A DNA stretch of 64,000 bases, taken from the NCBI RefSeq assembly GCF_043555935.1, contig NZ_JBIGIB010000007.1, positions 1 through 64,000 on the forward strand, in the 5' to 3' direction. Below are positions 49,807 to 58,495 of the stretch, in pieces. Made by a program: the position numbers and the translations under genes. How positions within the stretch are numbered: position 1 is the first letter of the stretch; every line of letters starts with the position of its first letter. The DNA comes from Pelomonas baiyunensis. Its GTDB lineage: Bacteria > Pseudomonadota > Gammaproteobacteria > Burkholderiales > Burkholderiaceae_C. Below the pieces are notes generated by a model. It was not told the DNA's origin. It was given only the letters and a program-made list of their open reading frames with translations, and ran no database searches.

Positions 49807-50577
49807 TCAAAGGTCCAGCGTCACTACCACGGGCGTGTGGTCGCTCGGGCGCTCGTTGCGGCGCGGGGCTTTGTCGATTTCGCAGGCCGTGACGCGCGGC
49901 TTGAGCGCGTCGCTGACCAGGATGTGGTCGATGCGCAGCCCTTGGTTCTTGCGGAACGCCAGGTTGCGGTAGTCCCACCAGCTCCAGCTTTTCGGGGGCT
50001 GCTCGAAGAGACGGAACGCGTCCGTCAGGCCGAGCCCGACCAGCTGCTGGAAATGCTCGCGCTCTTGCGGCGTGCAATGGATCTGACCAGCCCAGGCCAC
50101 CGGGTCGTACACATCGCGGTCTTCGGGGGCGATGTTGAAGTCGCCCATCAGCACCAACTGCGGGTGCTCGGCCAATTGCTGCTGCAACCAGGCGCGCAGG
50201 CCGTCCAGCCACGCCATCTTGTAGACAAACTTGTCGCTGTCCGGTGCCTGGCCGTTCGGGAAGTAGCCGCCAATCACACGCACGCCGCCCACCGTGCCAG
50301 CAATCACGCGGGCCTGTTCGTCGGCAAAGCCGGCGATGTTCTTGGCGATGTCGGTGGCGGGCTCACGGCTGATCAGTGCCACGCCGTTGTAGGTCTTCTG
50401 GCCGAACCACTGAACCTGCCAGCCCGCCGCGGCGAACTCAGCGGCCGGGAACTTGTCGTCGGTCAGTTTGGTTTCCTGCAGCACCAGCGCATCCACCGGA
50501 TTCGCCGCCAGCCAGTCCAACACCTGCGGCAAACGCACCGCGAGGGAGTTGACGTTCCAAGTCGCAAACTTTTTCAT
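49807..50577 (-). CDS. xth: exodeoxyribonuclease III
   Basis: A 256-residue AP endonuclease/3'-5' exonuclease for base-excision repair. Family motifs: TWNVNSLAVRLPQVLDWL, VLQETKLTDDKFP (metal Glu), GYFPNGQ, MGDFNIAPEDRDV, LRIDHILVSD and PSDHTPVVV with the catalytic His. It converges with the DUF2235 gene over 19 bases. The 185-base gap upstream (50578-50762) contains a TTGACA on the minus strand but no well-placed -10, and nothing else I recognise. Confidence 0.95.
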   Translation of the reverse strand: MKKFATWNVNSLAVRLPQVLDWLAANPVDALVLQETKLTDDKFPAAEFAAAGWQVQWFGQKTYNGVALISREPATDIAKNIAGFADEQARVIAGTVGGVRVIGGYFPNGQAPDSDKFVYKMAWLDGLRAWLQQQLAEHPQLVLMGDFNIAPEDRDVYDPVAWAGQIHCTPQEREHFQQLVGLGLTDAFRLFEQPPKSWSWWDYRNLAFRKNQGLRIDHILVSDALKPRVTACEIDKAPRRNERPSDHTPVVVTLDL

Positions 50578-50762
50578 GGCGGCATCCTAGCTGTGCGCGG
50601 TGGTACGGCTTGGGCACATCGTCGTCGGTGCATCCATCCGAACAATCGACAATGTGCATTATGTCAACCAACAGAGACGATGAGATGTCGTAAGCGAATC
50701 TCCCCGCGGGCCAGCGTGCACATGCCTAATGCGCCCCCGCTGCGCCCGCTGGACCAAGCCGT

Positions 50763-51857
50763 TCAACCGACCACGCGCAACATCGCGCCGCCCGCTTCGG
50801 CGTCGCGGCTCACGACCCGGCCCATGACGGCTGCCGCCTCGAAGCCATGGCGCGCAAACGTGGCCAGCACCGCGTCCACCGTACTCGGCTCACACGACAC
50901 CAACAAACCGCCGCTGGTTTGCGGATCCGTCAGCAGCGCTTGATGCTCCGCCGCGAAACCCGCCGGCACGCTGACATCGCGCCCATAGCCCGCCCAGTTG
51001 CGGCCAGACGCGCCGGTCACAAAGCCCTGCTGCGCCAGCGCCTGAACGCCGGGCAGCACCGGCACTGCCGGCCAGTCGATCTCGACGGTACAGCCCGCAC
51101 CCCGCGCCAACTCCAGCGCGTGCCCGGCCAGGCCGAACCCGGTCACGTCGGTCAGCGCGTGAACGCCGTCCAGGGCGGCGAGGTCCGGCCCAGGGGTGTT
51201 CAGACGCGTGGTGGTGTCGATCATGCAGCCGTAGCCCGCCGCGTCCAACGCGCCTTTCTTCAGAGCGGCGCTCATCACGCCCACACCCAGCGGCTTGCCC
51301 AGCACCAGCACATCGCCCGGCCGGGCATCGGCATTGCGCTTCACGCGCTTCGGGTGCACCAGACCCAGCGCCACCAGGCCGTAAATGGCTTCTACGGAGT
51401 CGATCGTGTGTCCACCGGCGATCGGGATGCCGGCCGCGCGGCACACCGAGGCGCCGCCTTCCAGCACTCGCCCAATCGTCTGCGTGGACAGCACATTGAT
51501 CGGCATGCCCACCAGCGCCAGCGCCAGGATGGGGCGCCCACCCATGGCGTACACATCGCTGATGGCATTGGTGGCGGCAATGCGCCCGAAGTCGAACGGG
51601 TCGTCGACGATGGGCATGAAGAAGTCGGTGGTAGCGATCAGCGCCTGCTCGTCGTTCAACTGGTAGACGGCGGCGTCATCCGACGTCTCGATGCCGACCA
51701 GCAACTCCTTGGGCAGCGGCATGGCCGCCGTGCCTTTCAAGATTTCAGACAGCACCCCTGGCGCAATCTTGCAGCCGCAGCCGCCGCCGTGCGAGAGCGA
51801 GGTGAGCCGGGGTTCAGGCGTCGAAGCAGATGGAGCAGATGCAGCAGGCGTGTTCAT
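50763..51857 (-). CDS. selD: selenide, water dikinase SelD
   Basis: SelD makes selenophosphate, the donor for selenocysteine and 2-selenouridine. The 364-residue protein has the active loop HGGGCGCK with catalytic Cys27 and Lys30; it uses Cys rather than selenocysteine. Further marks are TSDDAAVYQLNDEQALIATTDFFMPIVDDPFDFGRIAATNAISDVYAMGG and LTDVTGFGLAGH. No selA, selB or selU gene lies in the window, so which selenium pathway it serves here is unknown. Confidence 0.95.
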   Translation of the reverse strand: MNTPAASAPSASTPEPRLTSLSHGGGCGCKIAPGVLSEILKGTAAMPLPKELLVGIETSDDAAVYQLNDEQALIATTDFFMPIVDDPFDFGRIAATNAISDVYAMGGRPILALALVGMPINVLSTQTIGRVLEGGASVCRAAGIPIAGGHTIDSVEAIYGLVALGLVHPKRVKRNADARPGDVLVLGKPLGVGVMSAALKKGALDAAGYGCMIDTTTRLNTPGPDLAALDGVHALTDVTGFGLAGHALELARGAGCTVEIDWPAVPVLPGVQALAQQGFVTGASGRNWAGYGRDVSVPAGFAAEHQALLTDPQTSGGLLVSCEPSTVDAVLATFARHGFEAAAVMGRVVSRDAEAGGAMLRVVG

Positions 51858-51882
51858 GCGGCCAGCATATCGGCACGGCGAT

Positions 51883-52350
51883 TCACAGCGGCAAAGCGCC
51901 CTGCTTCATGGTGCGCAGCACGAAGCTGGACTTGCTGTGGCGGATGCCCGGAATCTTGTACAGCCGCTCCCGCAGCAGGCGTTCGTAGTCCCGCGTGCCG
52001 CGCACGGCGATGCGCAGCACGTAGTCGTAGTCGCCAGACACTAGGTAGGCCTCCAGCACCTCCGGAATGGCGGCCAACTGCTGGCCGAAGGCGTGCAGCG
52101 CGTCGTCGGTGTGGGCGTCCAGGGTCAGCTGCACGATCAACTGGTCGGGGTAGCCCACCGCCTCGGCGTTGACCTGAACCGTGTAGCCCGCAATCACCCC
52201 GGCGGCCTCCATGCGTTTGATGCGCGTCCAGCAGGGCGAGTTGCTCAGCCCCACCTCGGCACTCACCTCATTGAGGCTGGCCCGTGCGTCGCGCTGCAGC
52301 ACGCGCAGGATGGCCAGATCGAACTTGTCCAGTGATATTTCTTGAGACAT
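51883..52350 (-). CDS. Lrp/AsnC family regulator
   Basis: A 155-residue Lrp-type regulator starting MSQEISLDKFDLAILRVLQRDARASLNEVSAEVGLSNSPCWTRIKRME (HTH about 8-55), followed by the RAM ligand-binding domain (about 70-140). It is divergent from the acetolactate synthase gene with 89 bp between starts, the classical arrangement for a local regulator of a neighbouring amino-acid gene. The ligand is probably an amino acid. An 8-bp inverted repeat lies immediately upstream of its start. Confidence 0.93.
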   Translation of the reverse strand: MSQEISLDKFDLAILRVLQRDARASLNEVSAEVGLSNSPCWTRIKRMEAAGVIAGYTVQVNAEAVGYPDQLIVQLTLDAHTDDALHAFGQQLAAIPEVLEAYLVSGDYDYVLRIAVRGTRDYERLLRERLYKIPGIRHSKSSFVLRTMKQGALPL

Positions 52351-52353
52351 GGT

Positions 52354-52382
52354 TGATTGGCAGATTACTTTGCCGCCAATCA
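52354..52382. promoter_or_regulatory. inverted repeat in the lrp/ilv divergent region
   Basis: TGATTGGC (52354-52361) and GCCAATCA (52375-52382) form a perfect 8-bp inverted repeat with a 13-base spacer, starting 4 bases upstream of the lrp-like start. It is a good candidate for a binding site of the Lrp-like protein. The remaining part of the region is AT-rich (GCAAAGCTTTTTGC) and likely contains the ilv promoter. Confidence 0.5.
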
Positions 52383-52439
52383 TCCATCCACGAAGAAATA
52401 CAGCAAAGCTTTTTGCGGCCATGAAACGAAACTTTCTGC

Positions 52440-54266
52440 ATGAACGCACCGCAAGAAGCCCTTTGTTTTTCGCCTGATCCGCACACCCGTGCGCGGCCCC
52501 ATTCCACGGCGCCCGCCCTGCCCTGCGGCGCTGAAGTTCTGTTGAACACCTTGCTGGCGCTGGGGGTGGACACCATGTTCGGTTACCCCGGCGGTGCGGT
52601 GCTGCCGCTGTACGACGCCCTCTACCAACAACCGCGCCTGCGCCACGTGCTGGTGCGGCACGAGCAAGCCGCCGTGCACGCGGCGCAGGGCTATGCGCGG
52701 GTGACCGGGCGGCCGGGCGTGGTGTTGGTGACCTCCGGCCCGGGCATGAGCAACACCACCACCGGCCTGCTGGACGCGTTGTCGGACACGACCCCCATCG
52801 TCTGCATCAGCGGGCAGGTCGCCACGGGCTCCATCGGCACCGATGCCTTTCAGGAGTGCGACGCCCTGGGCATTTCACGCCCCGTCACCAAATGGAATGC
52901 CCAGGTGCGGGACGCGGCCGACGTGCAGCGCCTGGTGATCGAGGCACACGCCCAGGCCACCCAGGGCCGCCCCGGCCCGGTGCTGCTGGACTTTCCGAAA
53001 GACTTGCAATTGGCCCGTGCGCCGCAGCGACTGCATGCGGATGGCACGAAGGCGTTGCCCGTGTGCGAGGCGGCGCCTGTTCTGCATCGCAGCCCGGCGC
53101 AGACTCCGTCACCCGATCCCGCCACGGTGCAGCGGGCTGTGCAAGCCCTGCTCAGCGCCCAGCGCCCGGTGTTCTATGGCGGCGGTGGCCTCGTGCAGGC
53201 CGGCGAGGCGGCCTGCCAGCGGTTCACCGCCTTGGTGGAGCGCCTGGCCGCCCCCTGCACGCTCAGCCTCATGGGCCTGGGCGCCCTGCCGGCCAGCCAT
53301 CCGGCGTGGCTGGGCATGCTGGGCATGCACGGCACCCTGGAGGCGAACCTGGCCATGCACAATGCCGACCTCATTGTTTGCGTGGGGGCACGGTTCGATG
53401 ACCGCGTGACCGGCCGGCTCGACGCCTTCGCGCCCGGTGCGCGCGTGCTGCACATCGACATCGACCCACGCAGCTTGAACAAGGTCGTGCCCACCGAAAT
53501 TGCCTGTGCGGGCGACGCCCTGCCCTGGCTGGACGCCCTGCTCGCCGCCCTGCCGCCGGTGGATGGATTGGCGCAGGCACAACGCCTTCACCCCTGGTGG
53601 CAGCGCATCCATGCGTGGCAGGCGCAGCGCTGCCTGGCGTTTCAAGACACGGGCCCGGCCATCCTGCCGCAGGCGCTGATGACCCAGCTGAACACGGCGC
53701 TGCAGGGCCGCGACGCCATCGTGTCCACCGACGTGGGCCAACACCAGATGTGGGCCGCGCAGTTTCTGGGGTTCGAGCGGCCACGGCGCTGGCTGACCTC
53801 GGGCGGGGCCGGCACCATGGGTTACGGCTTGCCCGCCGCGATAGGCGCCCAGGTGGCGCACCCCGACCGCCTGGTGGTGTGCGTGAGCGGCGATGCGTCC
53901 ATCCTCATGAACATCCAGGAGCTGGCCACCGCGCGCCAGCACCGGACCCCGGTCAAGGTCATCCTGTGCAACAACGGCCACATGGGCATGGTGCGGCAGT
54001 GGCAAGAGCTGATCCACGGCGAGCGCTACAGCCACAGCTACAACGAGGCGATGCCCGACTTTGTGGCCGTGGCACGCGGCTTCGGCTGGCAAGCTGACTG
54101 CGTGACGGACCGCGCGGAGCTGGACGCCGCATTGGCCCGATGCCTCCACAGCCCCGGGCCCTGCCTGCTGGATGTGCGCGTGGCGCCGCTGGAAAACTGC
54201 TTTCCGATGATTCCTGCCGGCGCCGGGCACCACGAGGTGCTGCTGAGCCGGCCGCAACCGGCTTGA
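52440..54266 (+). CDS. ilvB: acetolactate synthase catalytic subunit
   Basis: A 608-residue thiamine-diphosphate enzyme that joins two pyruvates (or pyruvate and 2-oxobutyrate) in branched-chain amino-acid synthesis. The catalytic Glu is in VRHEQAAVHAAQGYAR; GRPGVVLVTSGPGMSNT, GYGLPAAIGAQVA, and the ThDP motif GDASILMNIQELATA...NN are intact. The regulatory small subunit (ilvN/H) and ilvC do not follow. It may be a second, Lrp-controlled isozyme (IlvG type). The 38-residue N-terminal extension is not conserved. Confidence 0.9.
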   Translation: MNAPQEALCFSPDPHTRARPHSTAPALPCGAEVLLNTLLALGVDTMFGYPGGAVLPLYDALYQQPRLRHVLVRHEQAAVHAAQGYARVTGRPGVVLVTSGPGMSNTTTGLLDALSDTTPIVCISGQVATGSIGTDAFQECDALGISRPVTKWNAQVRDAADVQRLVIEAHAQATQGRPGPVLLDFPKDLQLARAPQRLHADGTKALPVCEAAPVLHRSPAQTPSPDPATVQRAVQALLSAQRPVFYGGGGLVQAGEAACQRFTALVERLAAPCTLSLMGLGALPASHPAWLGMLGMHGTLEANLAMHNADLIVCVGARFDDRVTGRLDAFAPGARVLHIDIDPRSLNKVVPTEIACAGDALPWLDALLAALPPVDGLAQAQRLHPWWQRIHAWQAQRCLAFQDTGPAILPQALMTQLNTALQGRDAIVSTDVGQHQMWAAQFLGFERPRRWLTSGGAGTMGYGLPAAIGAQVAHPDRLVVCVSGDASILMNIQELATARQHRTPVKVILCNNGHMGMVRQWQELIHGERYSHSYNEAMPDFVAVARGFGWQADCVTDRAELDAALARCLHSPGPCLLDVRVAPLENCFPMIPAGAGHHEVLLSRPQPA

Positions 54267-54319
54267 TCTCGGCGGCCCCGCACGGGCCACGCTCGCCCCA
54301 GGCCGCTAGAGTGGAGCCC

Positions 54320-55147
54320 GTGAAGATTTCCCTCGCTGACCTCACCGCCCGCCACCCCACGGCCCGCCGTGGCGCGCCCGATGCGTTGCGCCGCCTGACC
54401 CTGGCCATCGACTCGGGCGAGCAACTGGCGGTCATCGGCCCCTCGGGCGCTGGCAAAACCACGCTGCTGGAGGTGCTGGCCTGCGCGCGCCCGCCGGCAG
54501 CCGGTGAGTTCAAGCTGAACGACCAAGCGCCCTGGCGCCTGGCCCGCCGCGCCCTGCAGCGCTTGCGCGGCCAGTTGATTCTGGTGCCGCAGGTGCCGCC
54601 GCTGCCGCCGCGTCAGCGCGTCGTCACGGCCGTGTTGGCGGGGCGTCTGCCGCAGTGGAGCCTGTGGCGCGCGTTGCGCTCGCTGGCGTATCCGGTGGAC
54701 ATCCCCGCGGCCGACGAGGCGCTGGAGGCCTTCGAGCTCAGCGACAAGCTCTTCGAGCGGGTGGACCGGCTCTCGGGCGGCGAGCGTCAGCGGGTGGGCC
54801 TGGCCCGAGCGCTGGTGTCGCCCGCACAGCTGTGGCTGGTGGACGAGCCGCTGTCGGCGCTGGACCCGGCCCGCGCTCAGCGCGCGGTGTCGGCCCTGGT
54901 GCAACAGGCGCGAGCCCGTGGCGTCACCTTGGTGGCCACGCTGCACCAGGTGGACGTGGCGCTGGCGCACTTCCCGCGCATCTTGGGCCTGCGAGACGGG
55001 CAACTGATGTTCGACCTGCCGGCCAGCGAAGTCACGCCCGACAAGCTCGCCCAGCTGTACGCCGCCCACGAGCACGAACTGCGCGGTGCCCCGCCGGCCG
55101 ATGAGCCGCCGGCACCCGCACCGCCCGTGGTGATGCAGTGCCGATGA
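54320..55147 (+). CDS. phnC: phosphonate-type ABC transporter ATPase
   Basis: A 275-residue PhnC-type ATPase. GTG at 54320 has GGAG five bases upstream. Walker A GPSGAGKTTLLEVLA, signature LSGGERQRVGLARAL, Walker B LWLVDEPLSALD. PhnC-like features are the pair of PhnE permeases that follow with ATGA coupling. Upstream, only 53 bases separate it from ilvB. The C-terminal Pro/Ala tail is extra. Confidence 0.88.
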   Translation: MKISLADLTARHPTARRGAPDALRRLTLAIDSGEQLAVIGPSGAGKTTLLEVLACARPPAAGEFKLNDQAPWRLARRALQRLRGQLILVPQVPPLPPRQRVVTAVLAGRLPQWSLWRALRSLAYPVDIPAADEALEAFELSDKLFERVDRLSGGERQRVGLARALVSPAQLWLVDEPLSALDPARAQRAVSALVQQARARGVTLVATLHQVDVALAHFPRILGLRDGQLMFDLPASEVTPDKLAQLYAAHEHELRGAPPADEPPAPAPPVVMQCR

Positions 55148-55977
55148 GCACCGCACACGGCGCCGCCCACCGCCGAGACCCCGCCTGGCTGGGCCGGGTC
55201 AGCGCTGCACTGGCCGTGGCGGTGGTGCTGTGGCCGCTGCTGGTGGCGGCGGAGTTCAAGCCTTGGCAGTTGCTGGAGCCTGACGCCTTGCGCGTGGCCG
55301 GCCGCTTCCTCGCCAGCTTTGTACCGCCGGCGGTGGGGGCGGACTTTCTCTGGATGCTGGCGCGCGAAACCTGGCGCACGGTGGCCATGGCCACGGCCGG
55401 CATCACGCTGGGCTTGATGCTGGCCGTGCCGCTGACGTTGCTGGCCACGCGCAGCCTGTCGGTGTCGGCGCTGACGGGCCGCATGGCTGCGCTGCCCTGG
55501 GCGGTGCGGCAGGCCGTGCGGGTGCTGTTGATCGTGCTGCGCAGCATGCCGGAGCTGGTGTGGGCGCTGGTGTTCGTGCGGGTGGTGGGCCTGGGGCCGG
55601 CCGCCGGGGTGCTGGCCATCGCCCTCACCTACGGCGGCATGCTGGGCAAGGTGTACGCCGAGATTTTGGAAAGCGGCGACACCCAGGTCACGCAAACGCT
55701 GCTGCGCAACGGCGCGGGGCGGCTGCAGGCGTTTGCCTACGGATTGCTGCCACAGAACGCGGCCGAGCTGGCCAGCTACACCGTGTACCGCTGGGAGTGC
55801 GCGATCCGCAGCTCCGTGGTGCTGGGATTTGTGGGCGCGGGCGGCCTGGGCCAGCAGATGGACAGCGCCATGAAGATGTTTGCCGGTGGCGAAGTGATGA
55901 CGATGCTGCTGGTGTTCGTGGCCTTGGTGGCCCTGGCCGATCAATTCAGCGCCGCGCTGCGCAAGGCTTTGGGATGA
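55144..55977 (+). CDS. phnE: phosphonate-type ABC permease (first)
   Basis: A 277-residue PhnE-family permease with six membrane helices (first about 22-42). The binding-protein-dependent transport motif and the PhnE-typical LRSMPELVWALVFVRVVGLGP and YRWECAIRSSVVLGFVGAGGLGQ are present. Start and stop both overlap neighbours as ATGA. It forms a heterodimer with the second PhnE-like protein. Confidence 0.88.
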   Translation: MSTAHGAAHRRDPAWLGRVSAALAVAVVLWPLLVAAEFKPWQLLEPDALRVAGRFLASFVPPAVGADFLWMLARETWRTVAMATAGITLGLMLAVPLTLLATRSLSVSALTGRMAALPWAVRQAVRVLLIVLRSMPELVWALVFVRVVGLGPAAGVLAIALTYGGMLGKVYAEILESGDTQVTQTLLRNGAGRLQAFAYGLLPQNAAELASYTVYRWECAIRSSVVLGFVGAGGLGQQMDSAMKMFAGGEVMTMLLVFVALVALADQFSAALRKALG

Positions 55978-56813
55978 CGCGCCACAACCGCCCCATCAAC
56001 CCTGCGGCCCGTGCCGCCAACCGGCCATATCGGCTGCCGCCGCCGCTCTTTCACGCGCGCAGCCGGGCGGCCTGGTTGCTGGTGGGCGTGCTGGTGTTGG
56101 TGGCCGCCAGTTTTGCGTCGCTGGACCTGCACCTGGCGAGCTTCGCATCGGGCGAGGCCTTGGCCAGCATGGGGCGCTTTCTGGCGGAGTTCGTACCGCC
56201 GGACTTGAGCGCAGGTTTTGTGCACAAGGTGGCACTGGGCGCGTGGGAAACGCTGGCCATGTCGGCCGTGGGCACGGGCATGGCCGCTGTGGGCGGGCTG
56301 GCGCTGGCGGTGCCGGCCAGCCGCTGGCCGGGCCTGCGCGGCAGTGCGGTGCGTTGGCTGCTGAACGCGCTGCGCTCGGTGCCTGAGCTGGTGTGGGCAT
56401 CGCTGCTGCTGATTGCTGCGGGGCTGGGCCCCCTGCCCGGCACGCTGGCGCTGGCCATTCACACCAGCGGCGTGCTGGGCCGTTTGTTCACCGAAGCCCT
56501 CCAAAACGCGCCGCCGGGGCCCGCCGCCGCGCTGCAGATCCAGGGCGCAGGCCCATGGCGGGTATTGGCCTACGCCACCCTGCCCCAGGTGCTGCCGCAA
56601 CTGCTCAGCTACACGCTGTACCGCTGGGAGAACAACATCCGCGCTGCCGCCGTGCTGGGCGTGGTGGGTGCCGGCGGCTTGGGCCAGTTGTTGATGTTCC
56701 ACATGGGCTTGTTCCAGATGGACAAGACCGCCACGGTCTTGATCGCCATGCTGGGCTTGGTGGCGTGTGTGGACGGCGCGAGCTTTGGCCTGCGCCGAGC
56801 GCTGACGCGCTGA
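55974..56813 (+). CDS. phnE: phosphonate-type ABC permease (second)
   Basis: A 279-residue PhnE-family paralogue of the preceding gene. It keeps the same landmarks: LNALRSVPELVWASLLLIAAGLGP and YRWENNIRAAAVLGVVGAGGLGQLL. Its ATG overlaps the stop of the first permease. No substrate-binding protein (PhnD/PtxB) gene follows; the next gene is a chemoreceptor. The transporter thus needs a binding protein encoded elsewhere, and the substrate (phosphonate, phosphite or other) cannot be read here. Confidence 0.88.
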   Translation: MTRHNRPINPAARAANRPYRLPPPLFHARSRAAWLLVGVLVLVAASFASLDLHLASFASGEALASMGRFLAEFVPPDLSAGFVHKVALGAWETLAMSAVGTGMAAVGGLALAVPASRWPGLRGSAVRWLLNALRSVPELVWASLLLIAAGLGPLPGTLALAIHTSGVLGRLFTEALQNAPPGPAAALQIQGAGPWRVLAYATLPQVLPQLLSYTLYRWENNIRAAAVLGVVGAGGLGQLLMFHMGLFQMDKTATVLIAMLGLVACVDGASFGLRRALTR

Positions 56814-56920
56814 CGCGCTGCTGCGGGCCAGCGGCTGCTTCCGGGCGCCGTTGAGGCAGGTCAAGGCGCCGCGGGCGCGGGTGCCGGACAGTGGCGCTCA
56901 ACGACGGGCGGGCTCCCACG

Positions 56921-58489
56921 ATGAGGCCGCCGCCAGCCCAAGGACAGTTTGTGCGATTGAACACCCCCGTGACGGCCCAAGAGGTCGTCCTGCCGGATGG
57001 CGTGATGTTGGTTTCCACCACCGACACCCAAGGCCGCATCACCCACTGCAATGCCGCATTCGTGGCCATCAGCGGCTTTGACTACAGCGAGCTGCTGGGC
57101 CAGCCCCACAACCTCGTGCGCCACCCCGACATGCCACCCGAAGCCTTTCGGGATTTGTGGGCCACGGTGGGGCGCGGCCGGCCGTGGTCGGGCACGGTGA
57201 AGAACCGCTGCAAGAACGGCGACTTTTATTGGGTGCAAGCCAACGTGACGCCCGTAATGCGCGAGGGCCGCAACGTGGGCTACATCTCGGTGCGCCAGAA
57301 GCCCACGCGCGCCCAGGTGGCGGCGGCGCAAGCGCTGTACACCCAGATGAGCCGCGAGCGCGGCTCGCGCCCGAGCTTCAAGCTGCATGCGGGCGGCGTG
57401 CGCCGCGTGGGCTGGCGCGACTGGCCCCGCGCCGTGTTCCGCCTCACGCTCACCCAACGCTTGGGCGTGGCCCTGGCCGCGTGGCTGGGCCTGGTATTCA
57501 GCGCAGCGGCCCTGGGCGCTGCGGCCGGCGTGTTGGGCGCGTTGCTGCTTGGAGGCGGGGTGGGTTTGCTGGCGTGGTTTCACCGCTCGGTGGACCGGCC
57601 GCTGGCCCGCTGCTGGAACCTGACAGCGCAAATTGCCGGCTGCAACCTGCAGGGCGACATCGACTACGACATGCGCCACCCCGTGGGCCAGCTGATGCGC
57701 AACGTGAAGCTGATCAACCTGAACATGCAGGCCATCGTGGAAGACGTGCGCGCCGAAGTGGCGGGCATGGTGGAAGCCGCCACCGAGATTGCCGCCGGCA
57801 GCCAGGACCTGGCGCAGCGCACCGAGGAGCAGTCGGCCAGCGTGGAGCGCACTGCCTCGGCCATGGAGCAGATCACCTCCGTCGTGCAGCAAACCGCGCA
57901 AACCGCCCAACGTGTGGCGGCCACCAGCACGTCAGCCCGCGAGCGAGCCACGCACGGCGGACACAGCGTGGGCGAACTGGTGGCCACCATGCAGGCCATT
58001 GACTCCGCCTCCGGGCGCGTGGCCGAGGTCATTCGCGTGATCGAGGCGATCGCGTTCCAAACCAACCTGCTGTCGCTGAACGCGGCCGTCGAGGCGGCCC
58101 GCGCGGGCGAGCACGGTAAGGGCTTTGCGGTGGTGGCGGCCGAGGTGCGTGCACTGTCGGGCCGCTGCGCCGAGGCCACGCGAGAGATCCGTCAGCTCAT
58201 CGGCAACAGCACGCAGCAGGTGGCGCAGGGCTCGGCCAACGTGGCTTCAGCGGCCGAGGTGATCCACAAGATCGTGCACTCGGTGACCGACGTGACCGCG
58301 CTGGTGCACGAGATCACCCAGGCCGCGCACGAGCAGTCCGGCGGCGTGGGCGAGGTGAACCGCGCCATCAGCGAGATCGAGCAGGCCACGCAGCAAAACG
58401 CCGCACTGGCCGAGCAAACCGCAGCCGCCAGCGAGACCTTGCAGGGCCGCGCGGGCACGTTGACCCGCTCGGTGCAAATCTTCCGGTAA
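56921..58489 (+). CDS. aer: Aer-like PAS chemoreceptor
   Basis: A 522-residue methyl-accepting chemotaxis protein of the Aer type. Residues about 20-120 are a PAS domain (VSTTDTQGRITHCNAAFVAISGFDYSELLGQPHNLVRHPDMP, the FAD-binding Aer pattern), followed by a hydrophobic hairpin (about 177-215) and the signalling coiled coil (about 250-520). The kinase-control tip is EAIAFQTNLLSLNAAVEAARAGEHGKGFAVVAAEVRALSGRCAEA. There is no C-terminal CheR/CheB pentapeptide. It probably steers the cell by redox state. ATG 56921 is preferred to an upstream GTG. No che genes are nearby. Confidence 0.9.
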   Translation: MRPPPAQGQFVRLNTPVTAQEVVLPDGVMLVSTTDTQGRITHCNAAFVAISGFDYSELLGQPHNLVRHPDMPPEAFRDLWATVGRGRPWSGTVKNRCKNGDFYWVQANVTPVMREGRNVGYISVRQKPTRAQVAAAQALYTQMSRERGSRPSFKLHAGGVRRVGWRDWPRAVFRLTLTQRLGVALAAWLGLVFSAAALGAAAGVLGALLLGGGVGLLAWFHRSVDRPLARCWNLTAQIAGCNLQGDIDYDMRHPVGQLMRNVKLINLNMQAIVEDVRAEVAGMVEAATEIAAGSQDLAQRTEEQSASVERTASAMEQITSVVQQTAQTAQRVAATSTSARERATHGGHSVGELVATMQAIDSASGRVAEVIRVIEAIAFQTNLLSLNAAVEAARAGEHGKGFAVVAAEVRALSGRCAEATREIRQLIGNSTQQVAQGSANVASAAEVIHKIVHSVTDVTALVHEITQAAHEQSGGVGEVNRAISEIEQATQQNAALAEQTAAASETLQGRAGTLTRSVQIFR

Positions 58490-58495
58490 CGCGCC

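Noticed and set aside
50648..50665. GACA...TGTC dyad upstream of xth as an SOS or stress operator
   Set aside because: Only the outer four base pairs match; it does not fit a LexA box or another operator I know.
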